From Sisyra terminalis (Eukaryota; Arthropoda; Insecta; Neuroptera; Sisyridae): a DNA stretch of 64,000 nt. Position numbers and translations under genes: made by a program. The stretch lies in NCBI GenBank assembly GCA_958496175.1, contig OY292279.1:6696001-6760000 (forward strand), read 5' to 3'. The stretch's first letter is position 1; every line of letters begins with the position of its first letter. Under the pieces are notes generated by a model that was given only the letters and a program-made list of their open reading frames with translations, was not told the origin of the DNA and searched no databases. Positions 45,215-57,517 of this stretch are shown here, in pieces.

Positions 45215-47285
45215 CCAAAAGATCCGCCCCCGGAAAGCGCCGCGTCGCCCCCTAAAAAGTAATTTTCTCAAAAAAAAAAAAAATATTCTTCAATATAACT
45301 GTTGAACCGTGCTAGATAAAAATAAAACTGTTATTATCAAAATAAAAGCTGAGGATGTTTCCTACAAAAAAGGTTCTTCACTAATTTTCCATAAAAGCCA
45401 TAGTTTGATCGAAAATTGATGTCAAAAGCGCAAGGGTTTTTTTTTGCTTCAGAACAGATTGCGCACGAACTCTCCGCGCACTATATATTGAGAAAATTTT
45501 GATTTCTTGACAAATGTGTAAGTTTTTGCTGAAAATCGAAATGGATCCTTAAAAATGATAACTAATTCTACAATTTCAGTCATTTTATAACTCTTTATTA
45601 TTTTTGGAACCAAAGAATAATGATAGTTAAATGATATCGTTGTATAAACTTCCCGTTTTTTAATAATTATATCTGCAGGAAAAATCGCGTATTTATATTT
45701 ATATTACCCTGTACACTACGTAAAAAATTGAAACTACAATCATAAATAGAAATGCAAGTATCGTGAAAACCTTCGAATTAGGCCTCATTTTTTCTTTTCT
45801 GTAAAAATGAAAAAAATAACCATAAGGACTTGAAATTTTTTGCAGATATGATGGAAACATTTCATCAAACTATCCCATATTCCATCATAATATTATCAAA
45901 AGTCAGAGATCGATGGAAAATTTCAGAGAAAATTTGAAAAATATCTTAGTTTTCTTCTTGTCTTCGTTGTCTTCTTTACCCTGTCCTAATTCCAGAAAAT
46001 AAATTTCCTTTTCAAAGGGTACCCAAAGTTATCAATACTACTAACAAGTCAATATTTTTATATATAGGATTACGGGAATTTTCTGTTTCGTTTATTGCAG
46101 TCTTAATAAACACTTAATGCACTTACTTCATGAGTACCATCGATATAATAATAACGATATAATAATTACCACTATATTATTTATTTTTTGAAATGTTATG
46201 TAATATATATAGTCATTGTTTTGGTAATATTTGTGAAAATTTGTGAAAATTCAAAATATATTAAATTGTTAAATTTTAATTCCTTGCCGAGATCACTATG
46301 AGTCATGAGATTTTTAGAATATTTTCATTGAAAAGTAAACAAAAATTTTATTACGATTTTTTACCGGGAAAATTCAATTTTAATGGTCCGAACTATTAAG
46401 TACTAGATATCTATTAAATTTCAAAATTTATGGTTAAATATCCAATGTTTAAGAAAGTGTATTTCATCCGGTAGTTAGTTTTTGATAACAAGTTATCATT
46501 TGACGAAGTAGTTGATATCTTCATAATTAAGAGTTAAGTTCTTCAATATTTGAAACGAAAAATTAGTAAAAATATAGTAAAGTTTGAAATTTTTTAGATA
46601 AGAGAATATAGTTCACGAATAATTTTTGTGTTATTGCGTATTTTGGTACTTTTTCATTGACAGTGCTTATTTCAGTAGTTATACGTGTTACGCCTGTTGT
46701 ATTATTCCTTATTTTATTATCCTTATCCCCCTGTTGTATAGTCCCTCTTACATCAAGCTCTGAAAGTATTGTACCCAATATTGCTTTATATCACACTGAT
46801 AGCCCACGGGTTACATTGAGTTGCAGAAATAATCAAAAACGAGGTCGGGATAGTTAATAAATTGATTTCTTCTATAATTTTTATTATTTTTTATTTTAAA
46901 AGCACTATCGTGAATACAAGCATTGAACAACAACTACCAAACGTAACACTACCCCCAGATCCAATATTAACACGGTGGGGAACTTAAAAATAAATCATTT
47001 GACTCCTGATTTTTCCTTCAATATCAATAATTTTCAGAAATATCAACAGTAGTGTAACACGATTATTGAAAATGTAAATTTTTGGGTTTTCAACCGTCAT
47101 TTTTACGTTAACTAAAGCACATACAGAAAATTATTAAAGGGCATTTTTTGTAGGAAATATCCTCAGCACTTATTTTGATAATAACTATTTTATTTGTATC
47201 TAGCACGGTTCAAAAGTTAAGAATTTTTTTTTTTGGAAAAGTCAATATTGGGAAGGGAAAATGCAACACCCCCGGTGATGGATCT
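45215..47285. mobile_element. Element with ~150-bp inverted termini
   Basis: The left part (45215-45385; GATCCGCCCCCGG..., TTGAACCGTGCTAGAT, TGAGGATGTTTCCTACAAAA) is the reverse complement, with mismatches, of the right part (47130-47285; TTTTGTAGGAAATATCCTCA, ATCTAGCACGGTTCAA, ...GATGGATC). The interior (45.4-47.1 kb) is AT-rich without a recognisable transposase. It is either a ~2-kb non-autonomous DNA transposon, or two facing copies of a smaller element. No target-site duplication was resolved. Confidence 0.6.
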
Positions 47286-47289
47286 TTAG

Positions 47290-49720
47290 GTTGAAATCTT
47301 ATTTGGGAACTAATCTATCGATAAATAAAGAAATGGTTTCTACGTTCTTTTTGGGGACTTCACTTATAATTTTCATTTTTTCTTCGTCTGTACTGAATAA
47401 TTTATCCGTTATACATTATTGCCAATCCTTGTATTTTTTTTATCTGGGGATAAAGAACGAATCAAATTCTGCAACACAATAAATCCTCATACATAAAATT
47501 GTCCCAAATTCACAGGAAAAAATTATTTTTCCCTCCAGCTTCGTTAATCTCTGGCAAGGTTTTTTAAACCAAGATTATTCCTTTCACTTCTCAAAAAGTC
47601 CAAGATTTCAATCCTTTTTCTTCCCCTTAACAAGGATCTCTTTAGTTTTACTTTTACAAAATCAAATGTGATCTCTTTTCCTCTTTTAATTAAACACATA
47701 TTACGTTATAAAAATCTTCAAACAATTTCTTAAGAACTTAATTACATTGGGTGATTAACTTATTTAAATTTCTTGTAACTTGATAATCTCACCAAAAAAA
47801 AAAAAAATGACGAAAAACAAATTCGTATTTCCTGTCCAATTAAACATCCGGCAATTAGCTATAAAGTTTTTCCACTCTTTTATCCGATATTGAAAAAAAA
47901 ATATTTGCACATAAAGTTCCAACCAAAAAAAAAAGTGATCTAACTTTTGGATTTTTCCATGAATTAATTCATTTCTAGGAGTGATTTTTTCGACTATTCA
48001 AAATTCAATTTGTTATCATCAAATCTTGGATCTGTTTCTCACATAAATTAAACATTATGACGAGTAGGAAAAACTATCGTGAAGACAATTGAATGCGAGT
48101 GCTCCTCGATTGGAGGTTCCCCTATTTTAGCTGAAGACTTTGTGCCCCTCTCCACTTGTCACCAGTTCCGGTGTGGTAATGACCTCTTCCGGTAACCTCT
48201 AGCCTCGGACACGCTTAGCTTCACTTAAGACTTTATAGATCTACACCTGTACCCCTGTACTCGACGGAGAGATATCCTTAGATTATTATAGGTCGTGGGA
48301 ACTTTTCTTTATTAATCACCCACCAAACTTATGTCTATCTATGTCTTGAGGTAATTTTTTTATTATTATTGTTATTATTGCTTTTATGGCCCGCAGAAGA
48401 GTGAACTGTTGGATTATTACCGAAACTCATCAGAATTTCCGGGAAAAGAGTTTTATGGGTTGAGGCTCAAACTAGAGATTTTACTTCTCAAATTCTATTG
48501 ATTAATATATATACGTTATTTTTCTATCCTAGATTCATTTGTAATAACACTTTTTCATAGCATTTTTTTCTAAATATTTCTCAAGGAAGCAACAAATATA
48601 CAAAGAAGAAAGTACAAATTATACAAGGAAATCCAAATATATTTAACAGAAAACTATAAAAATATTTTTCCCTCATGTAATCTAAAACTTTTCCATTTTT
48701 GTGTGATCCGTTTTTTTAATTTTTAAACAACTGTCCAAACTTCTTTAATAAATTTAAACCTTGTGAATAAACGATGCAGTTTTCACACGCGTTTCGTTCT
48801 CAAACTCACATTTATTTTCACGTGATTTTTTCTTCCTCTTTATTTTATCATTACACAATAAAGTGTATACCTATGTGTGTGTGTTTTATAAGTTTTAATA
48901 TAATAATTGCTGTAAATATTAATTTCCTTCCGGAAATCCCTTTAAAGCCGCATTCTATTTGCATAAATTACGCTGGTTATCTATAAATATAAATCAGTGT
49001 GTATATGTGTGTGTAAAATAATACGAGAATGAATCGCAATTCAAATACAACTCCATGAAATATCCCCCGATTCATTCTCAATCCACTCAAATATGATTCG
49101 TTAAAATAAATTATTCAGCTAAAGGTTCATTCATACTTTTATCATCCGTTTTTATTAAAAAAAATCATCTTTTGGTTTATATTTAAACAAGCAATGGTTC
49201 ACGATCTCGTTCATGTAGAATTGGGAACTGATCACTTTTGTCACGACATCTGGTGGCTAAAAAAGTACTAATTTTAATATGCATTTTAAGACACAAGTAT
49301 GTCAAGTAGTTCATTAAAATTAAATTAAAAAACAAATATTTTTTTTTAATTGAAATGGAACTTGTTAAATATACTCCTCTTAAAAAAATTAAAGTTTAAT
49401 TTATCTATAAAAGAAGAATAAACGGAACTATAGTCTCACGTAACACGTTGCTGCTGGTTTTTCTATTCATATTTATTGTCAGTACAAAATAAAAAAACCC
49501 ATTTACTATCTTTTCCTTAAATAAAGAAATATTTTTCATTGTTGTAGGGTGAAAATAGCTTATAAAATAATAGTAACTTCATAATTGTTCCATTGGCTAC
49601 GGAAAAGTAACTACCCTTTTGGAATTTTACAGATGTTGGTAAATGTTTAAGTATTGCATTTTTCCACAGAACTTTCGGATGGATTTCCTTATAGTGCATT
49701 CATTTTCAATAAATAAAGTA
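47290..49720. other. AT-rich stretch, no gene seen
   Basis: Only short low-complexity frames. 48060-48270 is GC-richer (CCCCTCTCCACTTGTCACC, GGTGTGGTAATGACCTC) and unassigned. It might be a SINE or transposon piece, but I see no clear RNA polymerase III boxes. Confidence 0.35.
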
Positions 49721-49725
49721 GACAT

Positions 49726-50812
49726 AGATAGATGCGTTTGGATTTTCATACGATTTTTCACCCCTTTTCTACCCCTAAGAAGTTCAAAATTTCAGAAATG
49801 CTTGAACAAATGATTATTTATTTCTTCTCAAATGCTTAAACACAAAGTTTGCTTTATTTTGTCCACAAAATAGTAATGAACTCCTATACAAACTTCCATC
49901 CCTTATTTCGCTTTTTTCGGGAGGCTTTTTTCGCAACCAAAAGTATCTTAGGTCCTTTTTTTTCATCCCTTTTCTACCCCTAAGAAGTTCAAAATTTCAG
50001 AAATGCTTGCACAAATGATTATTAATTTCTTCTCAAGTGCCTTAACACAAACTTTCATTTATTTTGTCCACAAAATAGTGATGAATTCTTATACAAACTT
50101 CCATCCCTTATTTCAAAGTTTTGAGCTTTTTTCACAACAAAAAGTACCATACAAGTTCTTCTTCAGTATCTAATCTATCTCTGTGCAAAAATTTAAAATT
50201 GTTAAAAAATTTCCTCAGTTTAAATCGGGAAAACTATCGTTAATTTTTAAATGAAAAAAACTAATAAAAGTTTGCTAAACTTCTTGCCCTAATTTCTTTA
50301 CCATAAGCAAAGGGCCTTAGGATACGAGAATGGTGAGTTCCTAGTAGAAATATTCATATTACATATTCATTAGGCATAGATAGATACGTTTGGATTTTCA
50401 TACGATTTTTCATCCCTTTTCTACCCCTAATAAGTTCAAAATTTCAGAAATGCTTGAACAAATGATTATTAATTTCCTCTCAAGTGCCTAAAGACAAAAT
50501 TTCATTTATTTTGTCCACAAAATAGTGATGAATTCCTATACAAACTTCCATCTCTTATTTCAAAGCTTTGAGGTTTTTTCACAACAAAAAGTACCATAGG
50601 TTCTTCTTCAGTAGCTAATCTATCATTGTATAAACATTTAAAATTGTTAAAAAAATTTGCCCATTTTAAATCGGGAAAACTATCGTTAATTTTTAAACGA
50701 AGAAAACTTATAAAATTTTGCTAAACTTCTTGCCCTAATGTCTTTACCATAAGCAAAGGGCCTTAGGATACAAGAACGTTGAATTCCTAGTAAAATATCC
50801 ATATTACATATT
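49726..50812. repeat. Three direct repeats of a ~240-420-bp unit
   Basis: CCCTTTTCTACCCCTAA followed by AAGTTCAAAATTTCAGAAATGCTTG occurs in three successive copies, starting near 49730 (truncated, ~240 bp), 49966 and 50386. The second and third also share AAATCGGGAAAACTATCG and CATAAGCAAAGGGCCTTAGG. Tandem amplification of a non-coding element. No frame is conserved. Confidence 0.9.
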
Positions 50813-50814
50813 CA

Positions 50815-51960
50815 TTAAAATTGCCATTAAACTTAGATAGATATTCTCGCCTCAAAAAATCTGAATATTTTCCCATAAAACCGACAATTTGAGATAAAAA
50901 CGATTAATAAAAGTCCCCAAACGACGATTATCTACGTTCATCAAATCGGCCGAAGAAGAAAACGACCCAAGAAACAAATCGCTTCAAAACTTTTAATTAC
51001 TTTTTCTCCAAACGTCCCGTTAATATTTACATTTCTGATTACAAATTATTACATTGAAAAAAAATCAACTCGACATTTTATATGAGTCCAAATGGTATTT
51101 AAGAAGAAAAAAATTACGATTCCAATAATTTCAATGTTAATTGCTTCATTTTAGGCGGCAATATTTAAATAGACATAACTTATAAATGTTTCGACGATTA
51201 ATTGAATTTATTTACCAAAATTAAATGTGACATTTTGAGCGCGTGATTTGAAGAAATTGCCTTTGCACCACTTCATTGCACTTGGCTGACACATGTAATG
51301 TGGTGGTACGCGCCTTCAGCGGTGGTTTTTTTTTTTTTTGCTTCGACCACATCATCTTCGAGCTCCAGTTTAACTTATTTTTTTTTTGGGATCATTTTTT
51401 CATCTCATTTATTACGATCGAATAACCCAAGTGTATACTCTTCGCCTCGACCAGCTACAAGTCACATTCCAAAGGCTTATTATCTATTGCTGCGTGCACC
51501 TGATGATGGGGAGGGCATTCTAAAACTAATCTTCATCCATCTTGTAACATTGTCGACAAGAAAAATGAATTTAAAATTTTTAATCTTTCAAGGACCATAG
51601 AGGAAGCATCATTTTTCAGAGGTTGGAGCAATAGAGTCATCATTGGAAGATTAAAAAAAAAACTTTGGAAGATTAGCTTTGAGCTTTGGTTCTATAGACA
51701 AGGCTCATCCTTCTTATTTGCTTCTGTTGATTTCAAGACGATCAAAAAATTGTCTATAAAAAATTAGGATGAACTTGATAATTTCTTCTTATGAACTTAC
51801 GTAATATTACTTTAAAAAATAGTTTTTAATTTTTACGTAATTGATTTACTTAAAAAGTCAAAGGATTTTATTGACATTGTTAATGTGCTGATTATTTGGT
51901 TTTTAGCAAGATGCCTCGCTATTTCGTCAACACAAATTCTCAGCTTATATTTTTATTATT
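50815..51960. other. AT-rich stretch, no gene seen
   Basis: The plus-strand frame 51298-51600 is serine/phenylalanine-rich low complexity. No family or splice support. Confidence 0.35.
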
Positions 51961-52600
51961 GATAAATCTGCAGTTTATCTTTCCATTTGAGGATCTTTTT
52001 TATTTTTAAATAATTTACACTTAGTTTTTTGTTTTTGGCAACGTTTCGCAATTTATTACTGCTTTCTCAAGCGATTACAAGTAACAGTATAAATTTATAT
52101 AGAATAGTTTCAAATAAAATGCCATTAACTTATTCTTTTTACATTAATACTGATATTTATTGCTTGAAAAAGCAGTAATAAACCGTAAAACGTTGAAAAA
52201 AAAGATCTAAAAATCCTCGGGACTACGCCAAATTGAACAAATTCTTTGCATTTTCGATTAAAAACTGTGGCAAATTTTTTTGTTGAGTGGGGGAAAATAA
52301 ACAAAAGTGGAATTTTTCCTCTATGGTCATCTCAACTAAAGGAATTTTTTTTTCTGTTTCTATTTTCTTTAACTCTATACCAATTAGCCAACAAAATTTT
52401 AAAGTTTGAATTTTCCAAAAAAAATTTTCCCAATCGATGGAAAATCGTTGTTTGATTCCATTTCTGCAGTTTATCTTCAATTTGTTGTAGTTCCAAGAAT
52501 TTCAGGATCTTTCTTATTTTTAAATAATTAACACTTGGTTTTTTGTGTGCAACGTTTCGCAATTTATTACTGCTTTTTCAAGCGATTATAATTAACAGTA

Positions 52601-53226
52601 CAGAGGTGTGAAAATTATTAGACTCAAAAAAAGATTTTTACTTTCTTCCAGTAATGTATCACACAGACTGTAAAACATCCAACATCAGTTATGGTTTGGA
52701 GCTGCATGTCAGCAACGAGTACCAGTAGGATATATATTGCGGAAGAGACCAATATATAAAAGTCTTGGAAACGAAATTATTTCCTTAAACTAAAGAGTGG
52801 TTTCCGGAGGAAAATTTTATTTTCATGCAGGATGGATCTCCTTATCGTAAAGCCAAAAAAGTTGTGGATTTCCTCAAAAATTCTAACATTAATGTGTCTT
52901 CTTGGCCAGGACATAGTCCTGATGCTTATCCCATAGAAAATTTTTGGACCATTGTGAAGAAAAAAACTAAAAAAAATAAACTTTTACTACACGGGTGGAT
53001 TAGATTACCGAAATCATTAAGATTTGGCATCATAACTAAATATAAATGATAAAAATAGTATAGAGCATGTCAGGATGAGAAAAATAAATTATAAATAATA
53101 AAGGATACCACACAAAATGTTAGATGAGGAAAATTATTGTAATTTTTAAAATTATGGCATTTAAAAACAAAAATGTGTTTTTTTTTCTCTTGAGTTGTCT
53201 TGAGTCTAATAATATTCACACCTCTG
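52601..53226 (+). mobile_element. Tc1-like transposon, deleted, with intact ends
   Basis: The ends CAGAGGTGTGAAAATTATTA and its reverse complement TAATAATATTCACACCTCTG form ~27-bp inverted repeats with one mismatch, flanked by TA at 52599-52600 and 53227-53228. The host sequence on either side joins to AACAG-TA-TAAATG, exactly the uninterrupted sequence of the sister repeat units at 52085-52098 and 53753-53770. At 626 bp it is far shorter than a complete Tc1 (about 1.3-1.6 kb), with the 5' half of the transposase gone. Confidence 0.93.
52825..53049 (+). pseudogene. Tc1-like transposase C-terminal fragment
   Basis: The plus-strand frame reads MQDGSPYRKAKKVVDFLKN then WPGHSPDAYPIENFWTIVKK, the last two acidic positions of the Tc1 DD34E catalytic triad with their usual flanks (QDNAP.H..; W P..SPDLNPIENLW). 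Upstream, pieces of KTSN(I)..SVMVWS can be seen across frames (52670-52720), broken by stops, so the gene is frameshifted and 5'-deleted. Not functional. Confidence 0.9.
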
Positions 53227-53879
53227 TATAAATGTATAAAGAATAGTTTTAAACAAAATGCCATTAACTTATTCTTTATACATTTATACTGATATTTATA
53301 ATAGCTTGACAAAGCAGTAATAAACTGCGAAACGTTGAAAAAAAAAGATCTTAAATCCTCGGGACTACAACAAATTGAATAAATTCCCTGAAGTTTCAAT
53401 TAAAAACTTTGATCAATTTTGCTATGGGTTGGAGGAAAAAATAAACAAAAATGGGAATTTTCCTCTACATATGTTCATCTCAACTAAAGATTTTTTTTTC
53501 TTTTTTTTCTTTTTCTATTTCATTAACCCTATACCAATTAGCCAATAACATTTTAAAGTTTGAATATTCCAAAAAAAATTTTATGCCAATCGATGGAAAA
53601 TCGTTGTTTGATTCCATTTCTGCAGTGTATCTTCAATTTGTTATAGTTCCAAGGATTTGAGGATCATTTTTATTTTTAAATAATTTACACTTGGTTTTTT
53701 TTTTTTTGGCAACGTTTCGCAATTTATTACTGCTTTCTCAAGCGATTATAAGTAACAGTATAAATGTATAAAGAATAGTTTCAAACAAATAAACTGCAAA
53801 ACGTTGAAAAAATAAAATAAAAAAGATCCTAAGATCCTTGGGACAACTACAAATTGAACAAATTTTTTGATATTTTTCA

Positions 53880-54318
53880 TAGGTCCTTAGTCCTAAAGTG
53901 CTCTACAAAAAATGTCCTATAAAATTTTCTCATAAAATTGATGGTTGCGTCAAAAATTTGAAAAAAATATTAAAATTTCTCTTTAGTTCAACTTTGGCCT
54001 CGAATAACTTTTGAAGGAATAAATATATCAAAAACTTGTACGATACTTTTTTTGTAGATCGTTCAATTTTCTACAAGAATATACCTTGGTCATTCCGAAA
54101 TATTGTCACCAACGGGAACTATAAAATTCCAAAGTCCAAGAGAATATTGTTCTTATGTTATTTAAATGGAAAATCGAAATTTGCGATGCGGCACCTCTTA
54201 ATATTAATATTAAGAGCTTAAACTTTCACAGGACTTTTTTCGTCATTCCCAACAATATTTTCGATTTAATTAAGAAAAAAAAATTCATCATTTTTTTTTT
54301 GAATCAGTCTAATGAATA
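53880..54318. repeat. Single-arm copy of the 22.8-23.9-kb foldback element
   Basis: About 430 bp match the right arm of the 22852-23872 element in the same order (GATGGTTGCGTCAAAAA, GTTCAACTTTGGCCTCGAAT, TTGCGATGCGGCACCTCTTA, CATTCCCAACAATATTTTCG) and end in TTTTGAATCAGTCTAA. Confidence 0.88.
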
Positions 54319-54319
54319 T

Positions 54320-55735
54320 GCTTAATAAACTAAAATGCTAAAAAAATGAAGAATCTTGTAGTTAGGAATGGATTTTTTTTTCAAAGTAAAGCATCAAACA
54401 CTCTGTATAAGTACGTTTATGGTATTTAAAATCTTAAAAGATTTATTAAATATATTTTCAATGATACCACTTAGGAATTTAGAGGCATCGAAAATTCAAA
54501 TTTCCCGCCAGTCGCTACTGCGTCGACCGTTAAATAGCCGAGATCTTATCTGATTGTTTTCATCTTAAAGATCTCAGGTAGCCCTTAATCTTAAGGGTTC
54601 AAATAATTAAACATGAAGACAAGAAGACAACACAACAATAATATTAGACATTAAGAAAAAAAGGGGACAAGACAAGTGTTTGGTTTTCGTCGAGACTTCG
54701 AGGCCTTCTTCGTTAACTGTTACACAGTTTGATAGTTAGTGCCTTTGGGGGCCACTCGATGACCTTTCGTATTGAAATTAATCGAAAAAAATCCAATCTT
54801 CTTTCCATGCGCCGGTGTGTTAAAATGGTAAATTTAAATACACTAATTTGTCGTTGATATTCCTCAAAGAGTATAGCAATTATTGATGTTAATTAAAATT
54901 GAAACGTTAGCATTTTTGGGTTTTGTGAGATTTATTTTGCCATTATGCTTAATTAAGCAAATTATTTGACACGTTTAGTATATGTGTATGTATTTGCTAA
55001 TTATTGAGAATAAAATGTTCAAATTCAAGAACGAGGTGTTTCAATGTTGTAACGTTTGGATTTTTTCGTGGAAATGAATTAAAATGAGTGCAATAGTTGC
55101 ATTTTAATTGTTGCATATTTATGATAAATTAATTGAAAATATTTTCATTGGTAACACAGATTTTTATAATAGCAAATTTATAAGATTTCTCCAAAAGAAA
55201 TTTTACAAAAAAAAATATTTTCAAATTACTTTTTTTCTCTTTTAGTATCGTTAGAAAATTTAATTATAGTTTTGATATTAAATGGCTGAAAAATAGGGCA
55301 TCTTTATTATGGAAAAAAAAACGATTAAGTTTCAAATGATTTTTTTTTCTGAATGCAAAATGCATGAAGGAAATTCTCATTCAAAAACGATTTGTTTATC
55401 TTAAAGAAAAGGAAACTTCAATCTTTGCAGAAAAGTGTTAAGTTCTTCCTGTGATTGTTTGGCCGTGAAATATAGTGCAAACGAATAAAAAATACGGCCA
55501 AGTTCAATGTTATCGTAGAAAAATGATGATTGACTTAGGAAAAATCAAAAAGAAAATCTAATTTTCTTATCTTTAAGAATTTCATTTAAAGTTGCATTGC
55601 TTTCCCGATTGTCTTTTACACGAAAGAAGAGTGAATTATTTAGTACGGCTCTGGAATATTTAATAGGATTAAAGCGACATATGTTGCGCCGTTTATTTCG
55701 AAAGTAAGTTAAGTCCTTTTCAAGAAAAATCCCAA
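54320..55735. other. AT-rich stretch, no gene seen
   Basis: Short frames only. 54510-54545 and 54690-54780 are slightly GC-richer without recognisable content. Confidence 0.35.
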
Positions 55736-55874
55736 TAATAAATTGGTAAAAAATATTCAGAGGACTAGGATCAAATAATAATCAGTCAAAACTATTTATT
55801 TCATGTGCATGTAATAAATAGTTTTGACTGATTATTATTTGATCCTAGTTCTCTGAATATTTCTTACCAATTTA
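55736..55874. repeat. Near-perfect palindrome, 63-bp arms
   Basis: The left arm 55736-55800 and right arm 55813-55874 are reverse complements around TCATGTGCATGT, with only a few mismatches. The right arm contains GATCCTAGTTCTCTGAATAT, nearly identical to the outer arm of the 18981-19198 palindrome, so the two belong to one family or share a terminus. No hammerhead-like core here. Confidence 0.85.
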
Positions 55875-56067
55875 TCATCATTGAGGATCTGAAACTTTAC
55901 AATAATCCCTATAATATTTTCATTTTTAACCATAGGAACATGAGATACTAAGGAGGAGGGAATAATTGGCGTTTTTGTTAACAACTAAAATGAAATCAGT
56001 AATTTGTCAAAACTTAGCATTTAAATAATTAACATACTTTGTTCTAGTTACAAGAGGAAGAATCACC

Positions 56068-56435
56068 ATATAGATCAGTGATTCCCAAAGTGGTTTATAT
56101 CAACCCCTAGGGGTCTATGACAACCTGCAAGGGGTCTACGTCAGCGAAAAAAAATTTGGGGGTCCATGAAATGAAAATGGGGGTCCACGATAGTGGATCT
56201 CAACACATACACTGATAGTACCTATTTTCTAACATCATACTATCTTATAATATCAAGACATATACATTATTTATAAAAGTACCTATGTTTTTACTTTAAG
56301 GTCTTAATACTAAACTTCCCTGCAATTAGAAATTTACAGGAAATCAATATCAGGTAAGTAGGGGGTCTACCCAACACGGAAAAACATGGCAAGGGGTCTA
56401 CGACACAAAAAAGTTTGGGGAACTCTGATATAGAC
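56068..56435. mobile_element. hAT-type MITE, 352 bp, with 8-bp target-site duplication
   Basis: The element 56076-56427 starts CAGTGATTCCCAAAGTGG and ends AAGTTTGGGGAACTCTG, inverted repeats of the CAGNGNTTCCCAAAC hAT class. It is flanked by ATATAGAT (56068-56075) and ATATAGAC (56428-56435), an 8-bp duplication with one mismatch, as hAT insertions make. The subterminal region repeats GGGGGTCCA and AGGGGTCTA words. It has no coding capacity, so a non-autonomous copy. Confidence 0.92.
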
Positions 56436-56479
56436 CTTGAAATGGACTGACGCCACTTTCAAAATAAACGAGTCATATA

Positions 56480-56700
56480 ATAACAGAGATTTTCCATCGA
56501 TTGGCAGAATTTTTTTTTTGGAAAATTCAAACTTTAAAATTTTGTTCGCTAATCAGTATAGGGTTAAAGAATATAGAAAAAGAAAAAAAAAATTAAAAAA
56601 AAATCTTTCGTTGAGATGAACATATGTAGAGGAAAAATCCCACTTTTGTTTATGTTTTCCCTCAATCAACAGATTTTTTTTTGAATCAGTCTAATGTACA
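56480..56700. repeat. Reverse-orientation copy of the 52-53.6-kb repeat plus foldback terminus
   Basis: 56485-56660 is the reverse complement of 52255-52450 and 53415-53600 (CGATTGG, TTTGGAAAATTCAAACTTTA, AGTTGAGATGAAC-type words). It is followed by TTTTTTTTGAATCAGTCTAA, the foldback-element terminus also seen at 23850 and 54295. Confidence 0.8.
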
Positions 56701-57517
56701 TCTAAGTGTTAAAAAAATTAAACCAAACTTTTCTTTGGGATTAAATCTTTAAAATTTCAAATCTTCGTATACCACATTGAGGCAATGAACTCACTTAATT
56801 ATACTCTAAACTGTTTAGAACAATTCTAATTAAGTTCTAACTTATTTCAATTAACAGGAAGAAGTGCAATTTGACAATTGAACGTTGTTTGCATCTTTCA
56901 CAGTGGTTTTCAACAAATAATTAACCTCTCGTCCTTTCGTAAAGACGTAGGCATATAATTAAAGTGCGCTCCAATTTGTCTGCATCCACTTCCGAACAAA
57001 TATCCGAACAAACGACTGCAATTATGAGCTGAATATATTTTTTATAATGCATGAATATTATGTAATTTGAAAATAAAAGCGGAATATATATATGCGTAAT
57101 ATTATCAGGAGCCGGCAAGTGTATATGTGTATGTCTTGACCGCGTCTTGTGGGAAAAATCTTTGGGGCGAAGCGAATGGCCACGTGAACTCCATGAGAAC
57201 TTGATTCCACCAGATCTGGTGGCTTTAACCAACTATGACCATTTTCATATCCATATGGCTTAATATAGCTTTGGCCTTACTTAAATTAATTAACACGACA
57301 TCACTGATTGATATCACTTTGTAATTACCGTCTTAATTTGCAAGAAAAGCATTTAAAACTTGCCTCTTTCATGTTGAATGCATTCAAAAGAAAATCAACC
57401 CTTGTATAGTTGTTACTTTATAACCAGAAGACTCTTTTATTGCATTTAAATTTTTTTTTTCCAAAATAAAAACTTTAATAAATATCGATATATTGGTTGT
57501 GTCCATAATTTACATAA

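Larger units (their letters stand above)
51965..53880. repeat. ~500-bp tandem repeat, 2.5 copies, one split by a Tc1-like element
   Basis: TCTGCAGT(T/G)TATCTT marks unit starts at 51968, 52463 and 53619. Shared blocks are GGCAACGTTTCGCAATTTATTACTGC or its variant, ATGCCATTAACTTATTC, AAATCCTCGGGACTAC and ATCGATGGAAAATCGTTG. Unit 1 is about 495 bp. Unit 2 is about 530 bp once the 628-bp insertion is removed. Unit 3 breaks off near 53880. Each unit contains a small inverted pair of GCAGTAATAAA...GAAACGTTG cores, reminiscent of the hammerhead-like palindromes elsewhere. A reverse-orientation partial copy lies at 56480-56660. Confidence 0.85.
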
